DNA from: Marinobacter sp.
GTDB taxonomy: Bacteria > Pseudomonadota > Gammaproteobacteria > Pseudomonadales > Oleiphilaceae
Assembly: GCA_018402255.1 (NCBI GenBank)
Contig: JAGYIS010000005.1
Location: 1-64,000, forward strand
Reading direction: 5' to 3'
DNA length: 64,000 bases
Each line of letters opens with the position of its first letter. Within the stretch, counting starts at the first letter, position 1. The translations under genes were made by a program, and so were the position numbers. Under the pieces are notes generated by a model that saw only the letters and a program-made list of their open reading frames with translations, did no database searches and was not told the origin of the DNA. Below are positions 46,350 to 56,500 of the stretch, piece after piece.

Positions 46350-46908
46350 GACCCACCGAATCGCTCAGCTGATTCAGGTCGATGCCGATCAGTCGCAACA
46401 CCGCTTCGTATCGTTTTTCGACCGGGGTCCGGAACAGAATCTCGGTACTGGCCGGGCAGGTCAGCCAGGCATTACTTCCCAGCTCCTGTTCCAGCTGACC
46501 CTCACCCCAGCCCGAATACCCCAATGCCACCAGAAACTCTCCGGGCCCGTCATCTCTACCAATACTCTCGAGGATGTCCCGTGAGGTGCTCAGTGCGACA
46601 TCGTCAGCAACCCGGGCGGTGCTCTGCCATTGTCGCCCCGGCGAGTGCAACACAAATCCCCGTTCGGGCTGGACCGGGCCACCGGTATACACTGGCAGAT
46701 CGAGCTCGCCGCCCTGCATATCCAGTTGTTCGAGAATTTCGCCCAGGTGAATGTCCAGCGGCTGATTGATCATCAGCCCCAAGGTGCCGTCTGCCGAATG
46801 CTCACACAGGTAGATCACACCACCGTGAAAACGTGGGTCCTCGAGCCAGGGCGACGCCACCAGAAAGTGATGCCGGAGGTTGTCTGAACTCTGGTTTTCC
46901 GTCGTCAT
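46342..46908 (-). CDS. algH: YqgE/AlgH family protein
   Basis: The 188-residue protein shows the family hallmarks NHFLVASPWLEDPRFHGGVIYLCEHS-like opening (here HHFLVASPWLEDPRF), GLMINQPLDI, YTGGPVQPERGFVLH and GYSGWGEGQLEQEL. The function is poorly defined. AlgH was named for an effect on alginate in Pseudomonas. ATGA overlap with tonB and overlap with ruvX make a tightly coupled chain. Confidence 0.95.
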   Translation of the reverse strand: MTTENQSSDNLRHHFLVASPWLEDPRFHGGVIYLCEHSADGTLGLMINQPLDIHLGEILEQLDMQGGELDLPVYTGGPVQPERGFVLHSPGRQWQSTARVADDVALSTSRDILESIGRDDGPGEFLVALGYSGWGEGQLEQELGSNAWLTCPASTEILFRTPVEKRYEAVLRLIGIDLNQLSDSVGHA

Positions 46909-47771
46909 CCGGATGTAAGCCCCCGCTGCTGGAACGACCAGGTACGGATAATCTCCAGTTCGTCGACCTCCTGCTGCATCTCGTCCGGGAAGGGCGAAAA
47001 AGGTGCAGCCATGCGCACAATGCGGATCGCTGCATCATCCAGCACCGTGCTGCCAGAGGACTGAAGAATAGCCACTTCCTTGATTGTGCCATCTTTTCTC
47101 AGAGATACCAGCATCCGAAGGTTGCCATGAAGACCGGCCTGACGGGCCTCGGTCGGGTAGTTGATGTTACCCACCCGGGTGACCTTGCTGACCCAGTTCT
47201 GCACATACCAGGCGTTACTGGATCTCAGCGTTGAAGCTGCCGTTACCCGCATCACACGGGGTTTGCGGGCATAAGCCTGCTGTTGGGCGTCAAACCGGGC
47301 TTCCAGGCTGGCGATTTCCAGGCTGCGCTCCATCAGGCTTTTGCGTTCGGCACGGGGCAGCGGCTCCGGGTCCGGCTCAGTGGTGGGCTCCGACTGTTCA
47401 ACCTGGCGCCGGGCCGGGCTTTCAGTCTGCACCACCGCACGCTCCTCTCTGGGCTGGGGCCGGGTTGTGGTCTGCGGCTCCGGCTGCACCTGCGCCAGCT
47501 CGGGCTGGCTGATTTCAGCCGGCTGCGGCGTGGTCATTTCCATCGGCTCGTCTTCAGAGCCGCTGCCCTGCTGACTGGTCTGGGCCAGAAAATCCGCCTC
47601 GTCCGGTGCCTGTTCATCGGCAAACTGGGACAGCGTGATTTCCATGGTCTGGGCCGAGGACCGGGGTAATTCCGGAGCAAAGGTGATTCCCAGCACCACA
47701 ATTGCGTGCACGGCGAACGCCATGAACAGGGTGAAGGACAACCGGTCAAAATCGCTTACCTGAACTGCCAT
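46905..47771 (-). CDS. TonB-family energy transducer (TonB3-like)
   Basis: The 288-residue protein has an N-terminal membrane anchor (about 12-30, LSFTLFMAFAVHAIVVLGITF), a Pro/Glu/Gln-rich periplasmic spacer (about 75-150), and a C-terminal TonB domain with VGNINYPTEARQAGLHG and the DDAAIRIVRMAAPF strand. No exbB or exbD lies nearby. The position between gshB and algH matches Pseudomonas aeruginosa tonB3, which has been linked to twitching motility. That fits the adjacent pil-chp operon, but the functional link is inference. Confidence 0.88.
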   Translation of the reverse strand: MAVQVSDFDRLSFTLFMAFAVHAIVVLGITFAPELPRSSAQTMEITLSQFADEQAPDEADFLAQTSQQGSGSEDEPMEMTTPQPAEISQPELAQVQPEPQTTTRPQPREERAVVQTESPARRQVEQSEPTTEPDPEPLPRAERKSLMERSLEIASLEARFDAQQQAYARKPRVMRVTAASTLRSSNAWYVQNWVSKVTRVGNINYPTEARQAGLHGNLRMLVSLRKDGTIKEVAILQSSGSTVLDDAAIRIVRMAAPFSPFPDEMQQEVDELEIIRTWSFQQRGLTSG

Positions 47772-47818
47772 TACCTTTCCCGAAAGTTAATCCGTACTAG
47801 GCCTGCACAGAGCAATAT

Positions 47819-48772
47819 TCAGCCCCGTCCCAGACGCCGTCCAACGGCATCCATCAGCATGCCGGCAATATCGATCCCGAACGCGGCATCCAGTTCACGG
47901 ATGCAGGTTGGACTGGTGACGTTGATTTCTGTGAGGTAGTCACCGATCACATCAAGCCCGACAAACATCAGTCCTTTCTGTTTGATCACCGGAGCTACCC
48001 GGGCGCAAATTTCCCGATCACGCTCGGTCAGCTCACGCCCCTCTCCGCGACCCCCGGCAGCCAGGTTGCCGCGATTTTCCCCTTGTGACGGAATTCGCGC
48101 AAGCGCGTAAGGCACCGGCTCACCTTCAATCAGCAGAATGCGCTTGTCACCGTCGGTAATTTCAGGAATAAACTTCTGGGCCATGGCCTGATGGGCACCA
48201 TAGTTGGTCAGGGTTTCAATAATGACGCCCAGGTTGGCGTCGTTTTCCTTGACCCGGAAGATCGAGCGACCGCCCATGCCATCCACCGGCTTCATGATGA
48301 TGTCCCCGTGCTGCGCGTAGAAATCCCGGAAGCGCTTCGATGAACGGGTCACAATCAGTGGTGGCGTCAAATCTTCGAACTGGGTGGCGAACAGCTTTTC
48401 GTTGCAGTCTCTGAGCGTGGCGGCGGGGTTGACCACCAGCGCACCTTGCTGCTCCGCCGACTCCAAGATATAGGTGGCCATCAGAAACTCACGATCCACT
48501 GGTGGATCTTTCCGCATCAGGATGACATCAAGGTCGCCCAGCGCACGTTCCTGACCGGCGCCAAAACTGAACCAGTTGTCCGGATCCATGTGCACGGTCA
48601 GATTCCGGGTGTGAGCCATCGCCCGGCCGCCGTCCAGGTACAGGTCCTGCTGTTCCATGTACTCGATCTGCCAACCGCGTTTCTGCGCCGCCAGCAGCAT
48701 GGCCAGCGAACTGTCTTTCTTGAAGCTGATGTCTTCAATGGGATCCATCACGATCCCGAGCCGGACTGTCAT
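47819..48772 (-). CDS. gshB: Glutathione synthetase
   Basis: ATP-grasp enzyme that adds glycine to gamma-glutamylcysteine. I start at ATG 48772 (317 aa), where AGGAG precedes and the protein begins MTVRLGIVMDPIEDI. Motifs include DPPVDREFLMATYILE, IMKPVDGMGGRSIFRV (ATP-grasp loop) and FVGLDVIGDYLTEINVTSPT. It is first of the leftward chain and divergent from pilG. Confidence 0.97.
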   Translation of the reverse strand: MTVRLGIVMDPIEDISFKKDSSLAMLLAAQKRGWQIEYMEQQDLYLDGGRAMAHTRNLTVHMDPDNWFSFGAGQERALGDLDVILMRKDPPVDREFLMATYILESAEQQGALVVNPAATLRDCNEKLFATQFEDLTPPLIVTRSSKRFRDFYAQHGDIIMKPVDGMGGRSIFRVKENDANLGVIIETLTNYGAHQAMAQKFIPEITDGDKRILLIEGEPVPYALARIPSQGENRGNLAAGGRGEGRELTERDREICARVAPVIKQKGLMFVGLDVIGDYLTEINVTSPTCIRELDAAFGIDIAGMLMDAVGRRLGRG

Positions 48773-48978
48773 CAGGGTCTCCTGAAATTTCAATGTGAAA
48801 ACACGAACCGGTCAGCAGAGCGAACCAGCCATTAAGTGCTATGCTGAAGATGGTATTGTACCCGAGTCGTGATTGCACCCGGTGAAAACTACGGTTAAAT
48901 ACGTGACGACAGGGGCAGAAGTACATTTGGTCACAAACTAATACTTTTTATCCGGCCAGCATTACTCTATAAATGAGC

Positions 48979-49018
48979 GGGGTTTATAGAACAACCTTAA
49001 GGTTTGTGTTAAAACCCC
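48979..49018 (+). other. Possible structured leader upstream of pilG
   Basis: Outer arms ggggttt (48979-48985) and aaacccc (49012-49018) enclose the palindrome aaccttaaggtt (48993-49004), so a two-level hairpin can form about 45 bases before the pilG start. The 291-base region between gshB and pilG must hold both divergent promoters. Candidate -10 boxes such as tataaa (48968-48973) lack good -35 partners. Confidence 0.35.
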
Positions 49019-49063
49019 CGTTTGAAAATAACGACAGTCGCTAGAGCGCAAGGCAGTTGGACA

Positions 49064-49456
49064 ATGGATGACAACTTCGAGAACTTGAAGATCATGGTGA
49101 TTGACGACAGCAAGACCATTCGTCGCACCGCAGAAACCCTTCTTAAGAAAGTCGGCTGTGAGGTCATCACCGCCACTGATGGCTTTGACGCTCTGGCCAA
49201 GATTGCCGATTCCCAGCCAGACATCATTTTTGTTGATATCATGATGCCCCGGCTGGATGGCTACCAAACCTGCGCACTGATCAAGAACAATTCCTCTTTC
49301 AAAAAGACGCCGGTTATCATGCTTTCGAGCAAGGACGGACTTTTCGACAAGGCAAAAGGCCGGATCGTAGGCTCGGACCAGTACCTGACCAAACCGTTCA
49401 GCAAGGACGAACTGCTTAACACTATTCGACAGTACGTCCCACAGGCGCAACAGTAA
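49064..49456 (+). CDS. pilG: PilG, CheY-like response regulator of the Chp system
   Basis: PilG is phosphorylated by ChpA and promotes pilus extension and cAMP production. The start ATG 49064 gives 130 aa. The receiver domain has Asp14-Asp15 and the phosphorylation site Asp58 in IIFVDIMMPRLDGYQ, with the conserved Lys in YLTKPFSKDEL. There is no output domain. It is the first gene of the pilGHIJK-chpABC operon. Confidence 0.95.
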   Translation: MDDNFENLKIMVIDDSKTIRRTAETLLKKVGCEVITATDGFDALAKIADSQPDIIFVDIMMPRLDGYQTCALIKNNSSFKKTPVIMLSSKDGLFDKAKGRIVGSDQYLTKPFSKDELLNTIRQYVPQAQQ

Positions 49457-49488
49457 GCCTGCTGACACCAGTAATTATCGAGGAAAAC

Positions 49489-49851
49489 ATGGCCCGCATT
49501 TTGATTGTTGACGACTCGCCAACAGAAGTTAAGAAGATTTCCACCATTCTGGAAAAGCACAAACACGAAGTGCTGACTGCAGACAATGGTGCAGACGGCG
49601 TCGCCAAGGCCCGTGCCGAAACACCGGATCTGGTCCTGATGGACGTGGTCATGCCTGGCCTGAACGGCTTTCAGGCCACCCGCCAACTGACCCGTGCCCC
49701 GGAAACAGCCTCCATCCCTGTCGTGATTGTCACCACCAAGGATCAAGAGACTGACCGCGTATGGGGAACCCGCCAGGGTGCCAAGGGTTACCTGGTCAAG
49801 CCGGTTAACGAAGACGACCTGATCAAAACAATCAATAGCCTGATTGCCTGA
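49489..49851 (+). CDS. pilH: PilH, CheY-like response regulator of the Chp system
   Basis: The second single-domain receiver of the pathway (120 aa), which favours retraction or acts as a phosphate sink. It has Asp8-Asp9, phosphorylation site Asp52 in LVLMDVVMPGLNGFQ and the Lys in YLVKPVNEDDL. GAGG precedes ATG 49489, 32 bases after pilG. Confidence 0.95.
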   Translation: MARILIVDDSPTEVKKISTILEKHKHEVLTADNGADGVAKARAETPDLVLMDVVMPGLNGFQATRQLTRAPETASIPVVIVTTKDQETDRVWGTRQGAKGYLVKPVNEDDLIKTINSLIA

Positions 49852-49871
49852 TCCCTAAACGTGGAGTAAGC

Positions 49872-50417
49872 ATGTCCGCCCAGGCCGCCCCCTTTGCCGT
49901 TCTGACGGATATCGCCCAGCGCAGCCGGTCTTTGGCCGCGGGCCTTCCGGAACAACAGGAAGCCGTTGAGCTGTGGAACGGAATCGGCTTCGTACTTGCG
50001 GGTGAGCGTTACGTCGCCCCCATGGGCGAAGTCACCGAAATCCTGCACGTCCCCCGGTTTACGCACATACCGGGGGTTCGCCCGTTTCTGATGGGTGCCG
50101 CCAACGTTCGTGGGCGCCTGCTGCCTCTGGTTGACCTCGCCGGCTTCTTTGACGTACCCCGCTCATCGCGCAGCATGCGCGAGCGCCGGGTGCTGGTCAT
50201 TGAGGAAGGCGATGTGTTCAGTGGTCTGGTGGTCGACACCGTACTGGGCATGCAATATTTCGCGAAAGACAGTTTCAAGGCTGCTCCGGAAGGGGTGGCC
50301 GAAAGCATTCGTCCGTTTGTAACCGGTGGTTATGAGCGCAACGAGGAAATCTGGAAAGTGTTCTCCGCCGCCGACCTGGTGGAAGACGAACGCTTTCTCG
50401 ATGTCGCACAGTGGTAA
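49872..50417 (+). CDS. pilI: PilI, CheW-like adaptor
   Basis: Couples the receptor PilJ to the kinase ChpA. The 181-residue protein is one CheW domain with an N-terminal extension. GFVLAGERYVAPMGEVTEIL, GAANVRGRLLPLVDLAGF and LVVDTVLGMQYF are characteristic. GGAG lies six bases ahead of the ATG, 20 bases after pilH. Confidence 0.95.
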   Translation: MSAQAAPFAVLTDIAQRSRSLAAGLPEQQEAVELWNGIGFVLAGERYVAPMGEVTEILHVPRFTHIPGVRPFLMGAANVRGRLLPLVDLAGFFDVPRSSRSMRERRVLVIEEGDVFSGLVVDTVLGMQYFAKDSFKAAPEGVAESIRPFVTGGYERNEEIWKVFSAADLVEDERFLDVAQW

Positions 50418-50511
50418 GGGTGAGCGTACTGGCAGGAACATCACCCTGACCGCCGGAAACCCGTTATAAAACTTGCCATTTCCAGAAAGAAAAAAGGCCG
50501 GGAGCCAGAAA

Positions 50512-52587
50512 ATGAAAAACAGAGCCGGAAGACTCAGCTTGGGACAGGGAGGCAACAGACTGGTTGCTGGCCTGATCGCTGCGCTGATTGCACTCACCGT
50601 CCTGCTCGTTGTGGTCCTGTTCATTATCAACAGTGACAGCCAGAACGATCAGGAATACATCGCCAACACCGCCGAAATGCGGGTGCTCTCCCAGGAGATC
50701 GCGAAGAACGCTACCGAGGCAGCCGGCGGTACCGCCGAAGCCTTCGACCAGCTTCGTCGCTCCCGGGATGACTTCCAGCAGCTCTGGTCATTCGTGTCAG
50801 AAGGTAACCCTGCCACCGGTCTGCCGGCCAGTAACATGGCCCAGCAAAGTGGCGTTCAGCAAAACTGGAACACCGTACGGGACAACGCGGACAGCATCCT
50901 GTCTACCCGTGATGCCGTTCTGGGCTTGCACGAGGTTGCCCGCACCCTGAACGAAACCATTCCGCAGTTGCAGGTAGAGTACGATGACATCGTACAGATC
51001 CTGCTCGACAACGATGCTCCGGCCGAGCAGATCGCCCTGGCCCAGCGCCAGTCGCTGCTGGCAGAGCGTATCGTGCGGTCGGTCAACAACGTACTGTCCG
51101 GTGACGAAGACGCGGTTATCGCCGCTGACCGATTCGGCCGTGACGCCAGCCTGTTTGGCCGGGTACTGGACGGCCAGCTCAACGGCAACCCCGCCATGGG
51201 TATTTCCCGGGTTGACGACGACGATGCCATCTATGGCCTGGAAGCCGTTGATGAGCTGTTCGAGTTTGTCTCCCAGAACGTCGATGCGATTCTTGAAGCT
51301 TCTCCCGACCTCTTCAAGGTTCGTACCGCCGCGAGCGACATCTTCCAGAATTCCGAGGTTCTGCTTGCTGAACTTTCAGTACTGGCCGAAGGTTTTGCAT
51401 CCCAGGCACGAACCCGCCTGATCAGCCCGACCCTGGCCTTCTTCCTGCTGGCCGCCATGGTTGCGATTGTTGTCTTCATCGGTCTTGCTCTGTACCGGGA
51501 TGCCCAGGCTCGCCTGTCAGCCACTCAAGAACAGAACGAGCAGAACCAGAACGCGATCCTGCGACTGCTGGACGAACTGGCCGACCTGGCCGACGGTGAC
51601 TTGACCACCGAGGCCACGGTAACCGAGGACTTCACCGGTGCCATCGCTGACTCCATCAACTACGCGATCGACCAGATGCGCGGACTGGTACAGGCGATTC
51701 GGGGTACAGCAGTACGGGTTGCTTCGGCGGCTCAGGAAACCCAGGCCACGGCCATGCACCTGGCGGATGCTTCCGAGCACCAGGCCCAGGAAATTGCCGG
51801 CGCCTCTGCTGCTGTAAACGAAATGGCGGTGTCCATCGACCAGGTATCCTCGAACGCCGCCGAATCTTCAGCGGTTGCGGAGCGGTCGGTTGCGATCGCC
51901 AAGAAAGGCGCGGAAGTGGTACAGAACACCATCCGCGGCATGGATAATATCCGTGAGCAGATCCAGGAAACCTCCAAACGGATCAAGCGACTGGGTGAAT
52001 CTTCCCAAGAGATCGGTGACATCGTATCGTTGATCAACGACATCGCCGACCAAACCAACATTCTGTCTCTGAACGCTGCGATCCAGGCCTCCATGGCCGG
52101 TGACGCAGGCCGGGGCTTCGCGGTTGTTGCCGACGAAGTTCAGCGCCTGGCGGAACGCTCCTCCGCAGCCACCAAACAGATTGAGGCACTGGTCAAGACG
52201 ATCCAGTCGGACACCAACGAAGCCGTTATTTCCATGGAACACACCACCGCCGAGGTGGTCCGTGGTGCCCGCCTGGCACAGGACGCGGGTATCGCGCTCG
52301 AGGAAATCGAGAACGTATCCATGTCTCTGGCGGAACTGATCCAGAACATCTCCAACGCGGCCCGTCAGCAGTCCTCGTCTGCAGCGCACATTTCCAACAC
52401 GATGAACGTCATCCAGGAAATTACCTCGCAGACGTCTTCTGGTACCAACGCTACCGCGAAGTCTATCGGTAATCTGGCCGAGATGGCGTCTGAACTGCGG
52501 TCTTCGGTTGCCGGCTTCACGCTGCCAGACGAAGAGAACGCAGACCAGTCGCTTGAAGAAGACAGCGACGTACCGGTGGTCAGCTGA
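50512..52587 (+). CDS. pilJ: PilJ, methyl-accepting chemoreceptor of the Chp system
   Basis: Membrane receptor of the twitching pathway. The start is ATG 50512 (691 aa) after GGGAG. Membrane helices lie near 18-42 and 310-330 and flank a large helical periplasmic domain of two related modules. A HAMP region and the signalling hairpin with DIADQTNILSLNAAIQASMAGDAGRGFAVVADEV-type tip follow (here DIADQTNILSLNAAIQAS). The Met where many receptors have Ala-Glu (QASMAGDAGRG) is visible. Confidence 0.96.
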   Translation: MKNRAGRLSLGQGGNRLVAGLIAALIALTVLLVVVLFIINSDSQNDQEYIANTAEMRVLSQEIAKNATEAAGGTAEAFDQLRRSRDDFQQLWSFVSEGNPATGLPASNMAQQSGVQQNWNTVRDNADSILSTRDAVLGLHEVARTLNETIPQLQVEYDDIVQILLDNDAPAEQIALAQRQSLLAERIVRSVNNVLSGDEDAVIAADRFGRDASLFGRVLDGQLNGNPAMGISRVDDDDAIYGLEAVDELFEFVSQNVDAILEASPDLFKVRTAASDIFQNSEVLLAELSVLAEGFASQARTRLISPTLAFFLLAAMVAIVVFIGLALYRDAQARLSATQEQNEQNQNAILRLLDELADLADGDLTTEATVTEDFTGAIADSINYAIDQMRGLVQAIRGTAVRVASAAQETQATAMHLADASEHQAQEIAGASAAVNEMAVSIDQVSSNAAESSAVAERSVAIAKKGAEVVQNTIRGMDNIREQIQETSKRIKRLGESSQEIGDIVSLINDIADQTNILSLNAAIQASMAGDAGRGFAVVADEVQRLAERSSAATKQIEALVKTIQSDTNEAVISMEHTTAEVVRGARLAQDAGIALEEIENVSMSLAELIQNISNAARQQSSSAAHISNTMNVIQEITSQTSSGTNATAKSIGNLAEMASELRSSVAGFTLPDEENADQSLEEDSDVPVVS

Positions 52588-52614
52588 TCACCGGTCCGGG
52601 GCAGATGACGGTTT

Positions 52615-53513
52615 ATGGCTCAGATGCATAACCAGCTGTCGCCCACCGAAGGTATTTGGGCATTGCGCCGACTCCCGGAAATGGACGAGGCGCAGTTCAG
52701 CCAGTGGCAGACTCTGCTGGAGCACCGCACCGGCATTACCCTGACCGCCGAGCGTCGTTCCTTTCTGGAAACCAATCTTGGCATCCGGATGCGGGAAATC
52801 GGTTGTGGCAGCTACCAGACCTATTACGAAAAAATCGTAAACGGTCCGGATGCGGTCCGGGAATGGTCAACCCTGGTAGACCGGTTGACGGTTCAGGAAA
52901 CCCGGTTTTTCCGGGATCCGGATGCCTTCAGACTGGTCGCGGACTACGTCTTGACCCGCCCCAGGGAGCAGTTGAAAAACGCGCACTGGAAGCCTGGAGT
53001 GTCGGCTGCTCAAGCGGAGAAGAGCCATACGCACTGGCCATGACACTGAATGAATGCATGGAGCAATTGGCGCTGCAACCGTTATTCGGGGTGACCGGCT
53101 CTGACATCAGCCAGCCGGCAATCGAAAAAGCGCGCCAGGGCCAGTTCAATGCCCGCAAACTGCTGGGCATGGATGAAGACATGAAAAGCCGGTATTTCCG
53201 TCCCGCCGAACGGAACACGGTCGAAATTGTGAGCAGCATCCGTGATCGGGTCTGTTTTACCAGGCTCAATGTACTGGATCTGGATAAAGCACCGATGCAC
53301 GGCATGAACATTATCTTCTGCCAGAACCTGCTGATCTACTTCCGCCGCTGGCGCCGGCGGGAGATTGTCAAACGGCTCGCAGAGCGTCTGGCACCGGGGG
53401 GCTTACTGGTGCTTGGCCAGGGTGAACTGACCGACTGGCAGCCACCGGGCCTGCAGAGGGTTCCCTCGGAACATGTACTGGCGTGGATCAAACGTCAGTC
53501 CGACGAAGAATAA
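52615..53513 (+). CDS. pilK: PilK, CheR-type methyltransferase, frameshifted
   Basis: PilK methylates PilJ by family. The first frame (52615-53043) carries the N-terminal domain and reads correctly to REQLKN. The frame ending at 53513 resumes with ALEAWSVGCSSGEEPYALAM, the SAM-binding motif, and carries the rest of the methyltransferase, including FGVTGSDISQPAIEKA and NIIFCQNLLIYF. One added A in the A5 run 52975-52979 restores a single protein of 299 aa, close to the Pseudomonas length. As read, the product would lose its SAM site. The order pilJ-pilK-chpA is conserved. Confidence 0.88.
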
Positions 53514-53524
53514 CCGGAGTGGTT

Positions 53525-56500
53525 ATGGGCAATCACCATGACAGTATCGCCCTCGACTGGGTTCGGGGCGAAATACAGGACACGCTGACCCAAAGTCAGC
53601 ATGCACTTGAAGCGTATGTCGACAATCGAGACGACACGGCGCGCCTGCGCTTCTGCCTGAACTACCTCCATCAGGTACATGGTACCTTGCAGATGGTGGA
53701 ACTCTACGGTGCAGCGCTGCTCACCGAAGAGATGGAGAATCTGACCCAGGCCATCCTGAACGAGACGGTGGTCAGCGTAGACGATTCGGTCGAAGTTCTG
53801 ATGCAGGCCATCCTGCAGCTGCCGCAGTATCTGGAACATCTGGGCAGCAGTCATGACGATTTCCCGATGGTTCTGCTGCCTCTGCTGAATGACTTGCGTG
53901 CTGCTCGGGGCGAAGCCCTGCTGTCGGATACCTCTTTGTTCAAGCCTGACCTCACGCCATCCCGATTTTCGGTGGGCGGCAAGGTATCCGAACGCCTGCA
54001 GGACCCCAAAGTACTGGGCCACCTGCGCAAATTACGTCAGATGTACCAGTTTGCCCTGGCCGGCGTGGTCCGGGAAGCCGATCTTGCTGCCCACTTTGAC
54101 TACATGCAGAAGGTCATCCAGCGGCTGATCCGGCTGTGTCAGAAGACGCCCAGAGGCGAACTCTGGAAGGCCGCCAGTGCCTTTGTTGAAACCCTTCAGG
54201 CCAAGGTTAATCCGGTCAATACCGCCGTCAAATCGCTGTTGCGCGAACTGGATACAGAAATTCGCCGGCTGACCGACGAACACGCAGACATTCTGCAGCA
54301 ACCCGTGCCGGAAGCTCTGTTCAAACACCTGCTCTATTATGTGGCACGGGCCCGGGATCTGGACAGCCCGCAGGTGAAAGCACTGCGTGATGCCTATCAA
54401 CTGAACAACGCGCTGCCCTCAGAAGATGACGTTGACGCTGCCCGCAGCCGCGTCTCTGGCCCTGGCCGGGACGCCATCCACTCGGTGGTCGGTGCACTCA
54501 ACGAAGAACTGGCGAGACTCAAGGACCAGCTCGATCTGTTTGTCCGCGCTGAGCTCCGCCAGAACAGCGAACTGGAAGAATTGCAGCCGGGCTTGCGCCA
54601 GGTCGCCAATACCCTCGCCGTGCTCGGCCTCGGCATCCCCCGCAAGGTCATTACCGAGCAGGTCGAACTGGTAGAGCAACTGTGCAATCAGGCAGAGCCG
54701 GCGGACGACGGCACCCTGATGGATATTGCCGGGGCACTGCTGTACGTCGAAGCCAGCCTCGCGGGCCTGGACAGCGATCGTCGCCACGATGTCGCCGGCG
54801 GATCCCGGGACAGCGAACGTGCTGACATCGGCTCGATTGAGCTGGGCGACGCCAGCGAGGCTTTGCTCAGGGAATCTCGCAACACGTTGGAGCAGGTTAA
54901 GTCTGCCATCGTCAATTTCATCGCATCCCAGTGGGATACCCGTGAGATAGATCACGTGCCCGGACTGTTACACAGCATCCGGGGTGGCCTGAGCCTGATT
55001 CCCCTGGACCGGGTATCTGACATGCTCGCGTCGGCTGAACGCTACGTCGCCGATGTGCTGCTGGGCAGCAAACAGGTTCCAGACTGGAAGCAGCTAGACA
55101 CGCTGGCCGATGCCGTCACCAGTATCGAGTATTACCTTGAGCGTCTGGCCGAGGGTATCAGTGACAACGACGCCATTCTGCGCGTAGCCGAAGACAGCTT
55201 GGCCGGACTCGGCTTTCCGGTTGGTCAGGAACCCACCTGGAACCTGGACCAACCAGCACCGGAAGTGGCTGACGTGCCGGTACTCGACACCTCGGCACCG
55301 GGCGAAGCGCCCGATTTCGCGAAAGCCTCCGATGAGGATCTGGTGGACGACGAAATCCTTGGCATTTTTGTTGAGGAAGCCGAAGAAGTTCTGCAGACCA
55401 TTCACGAATTTTACCCGCGCCTGCGTCAGAACCACGAAGACCGTGAGGCCCTGACCGAAGTTCGTCGGGCATTCCATACCCTTAAAGGTAGCGGGCGACT
55501 TGTTGGCGCTGCAAGCCTGGGTGAACTGGCCTGGTCCGTGGAAAACCTGCTCAACCGGGTGATCGATCAGACCATCAAGCCGACCGAAGAACTGTTCACC
55601 CTGGTGGACGACGCCAATGAGCGCATTCCATCATTGATTAACGAATTCCGTGACGGCCACCGTAGTGGCGATGTTTCAGAACTGATTGCCCGCGCAGAAG
55701 GCCTTGCGACGACCCGTCGGGTGGAAGCGGATGGCGCCAGTGAGCCGGAAACGCCGGCAGTGATTAGTGAGCCCGCCGTTGAGCTCGAGCCGGAAACCCA
55801 TTCCGAGCCCGAACAATCCGTTGAAGCGGCCGCCTCAGACGACGACCTGATCGACGACGAAATCCTGGAAATCTTCATCGAAGAAGCCGGAGAAGTTCTC
55901 GATACCATTCGCGAATACCTGCCGATGCTTCTGCGTCAGCATGACGACCGCAGCGCTCTGGCAGAGGTTCGACGGGCGTTTCACACCCTCAAGGGCAGCG
56001 GACGCATGGTCGGCGCCGACGTGATTGGTGAGCTGGCCTGGTCAGTCGAGAACGTGCTTAATCGAGTGATCGACGGCAGTGTCTTCATGAACGATGACAT
56101 CGCCCAGTTGCTTCAGCAGGTGACCGACGCGGTACCCGCCCTGGTTAGCGATTTCGAACATCGTCGCCCGGCGAGCCTGGACATCAAACCGATGGAAGCA
56201 CGGGCAAACGCCCTGGCCAACGGTGAAATTCCGGATGCCACCAGCATGCCTCCGGCCGAGGTCGACCTGTCTGACAGCCACGATACCGAAACGACCCTCG
56301 ATATCGCGGACATCGATATCGGTGATCAGGATCAGGAAGTTGACCCGGTTCTGCTGGAAATCTTCGAGAACGAAACAGAGACTCACCTGAAGACGATCGA
56401 AGAGTACTTGTCTGCCGCCGGGGATAAAACCTCGGTTGCCTATACCGACGATCTGTCTCGGGCCCTGCACACGCTAAAAGGCAGCGCGCACACGGCAGGC

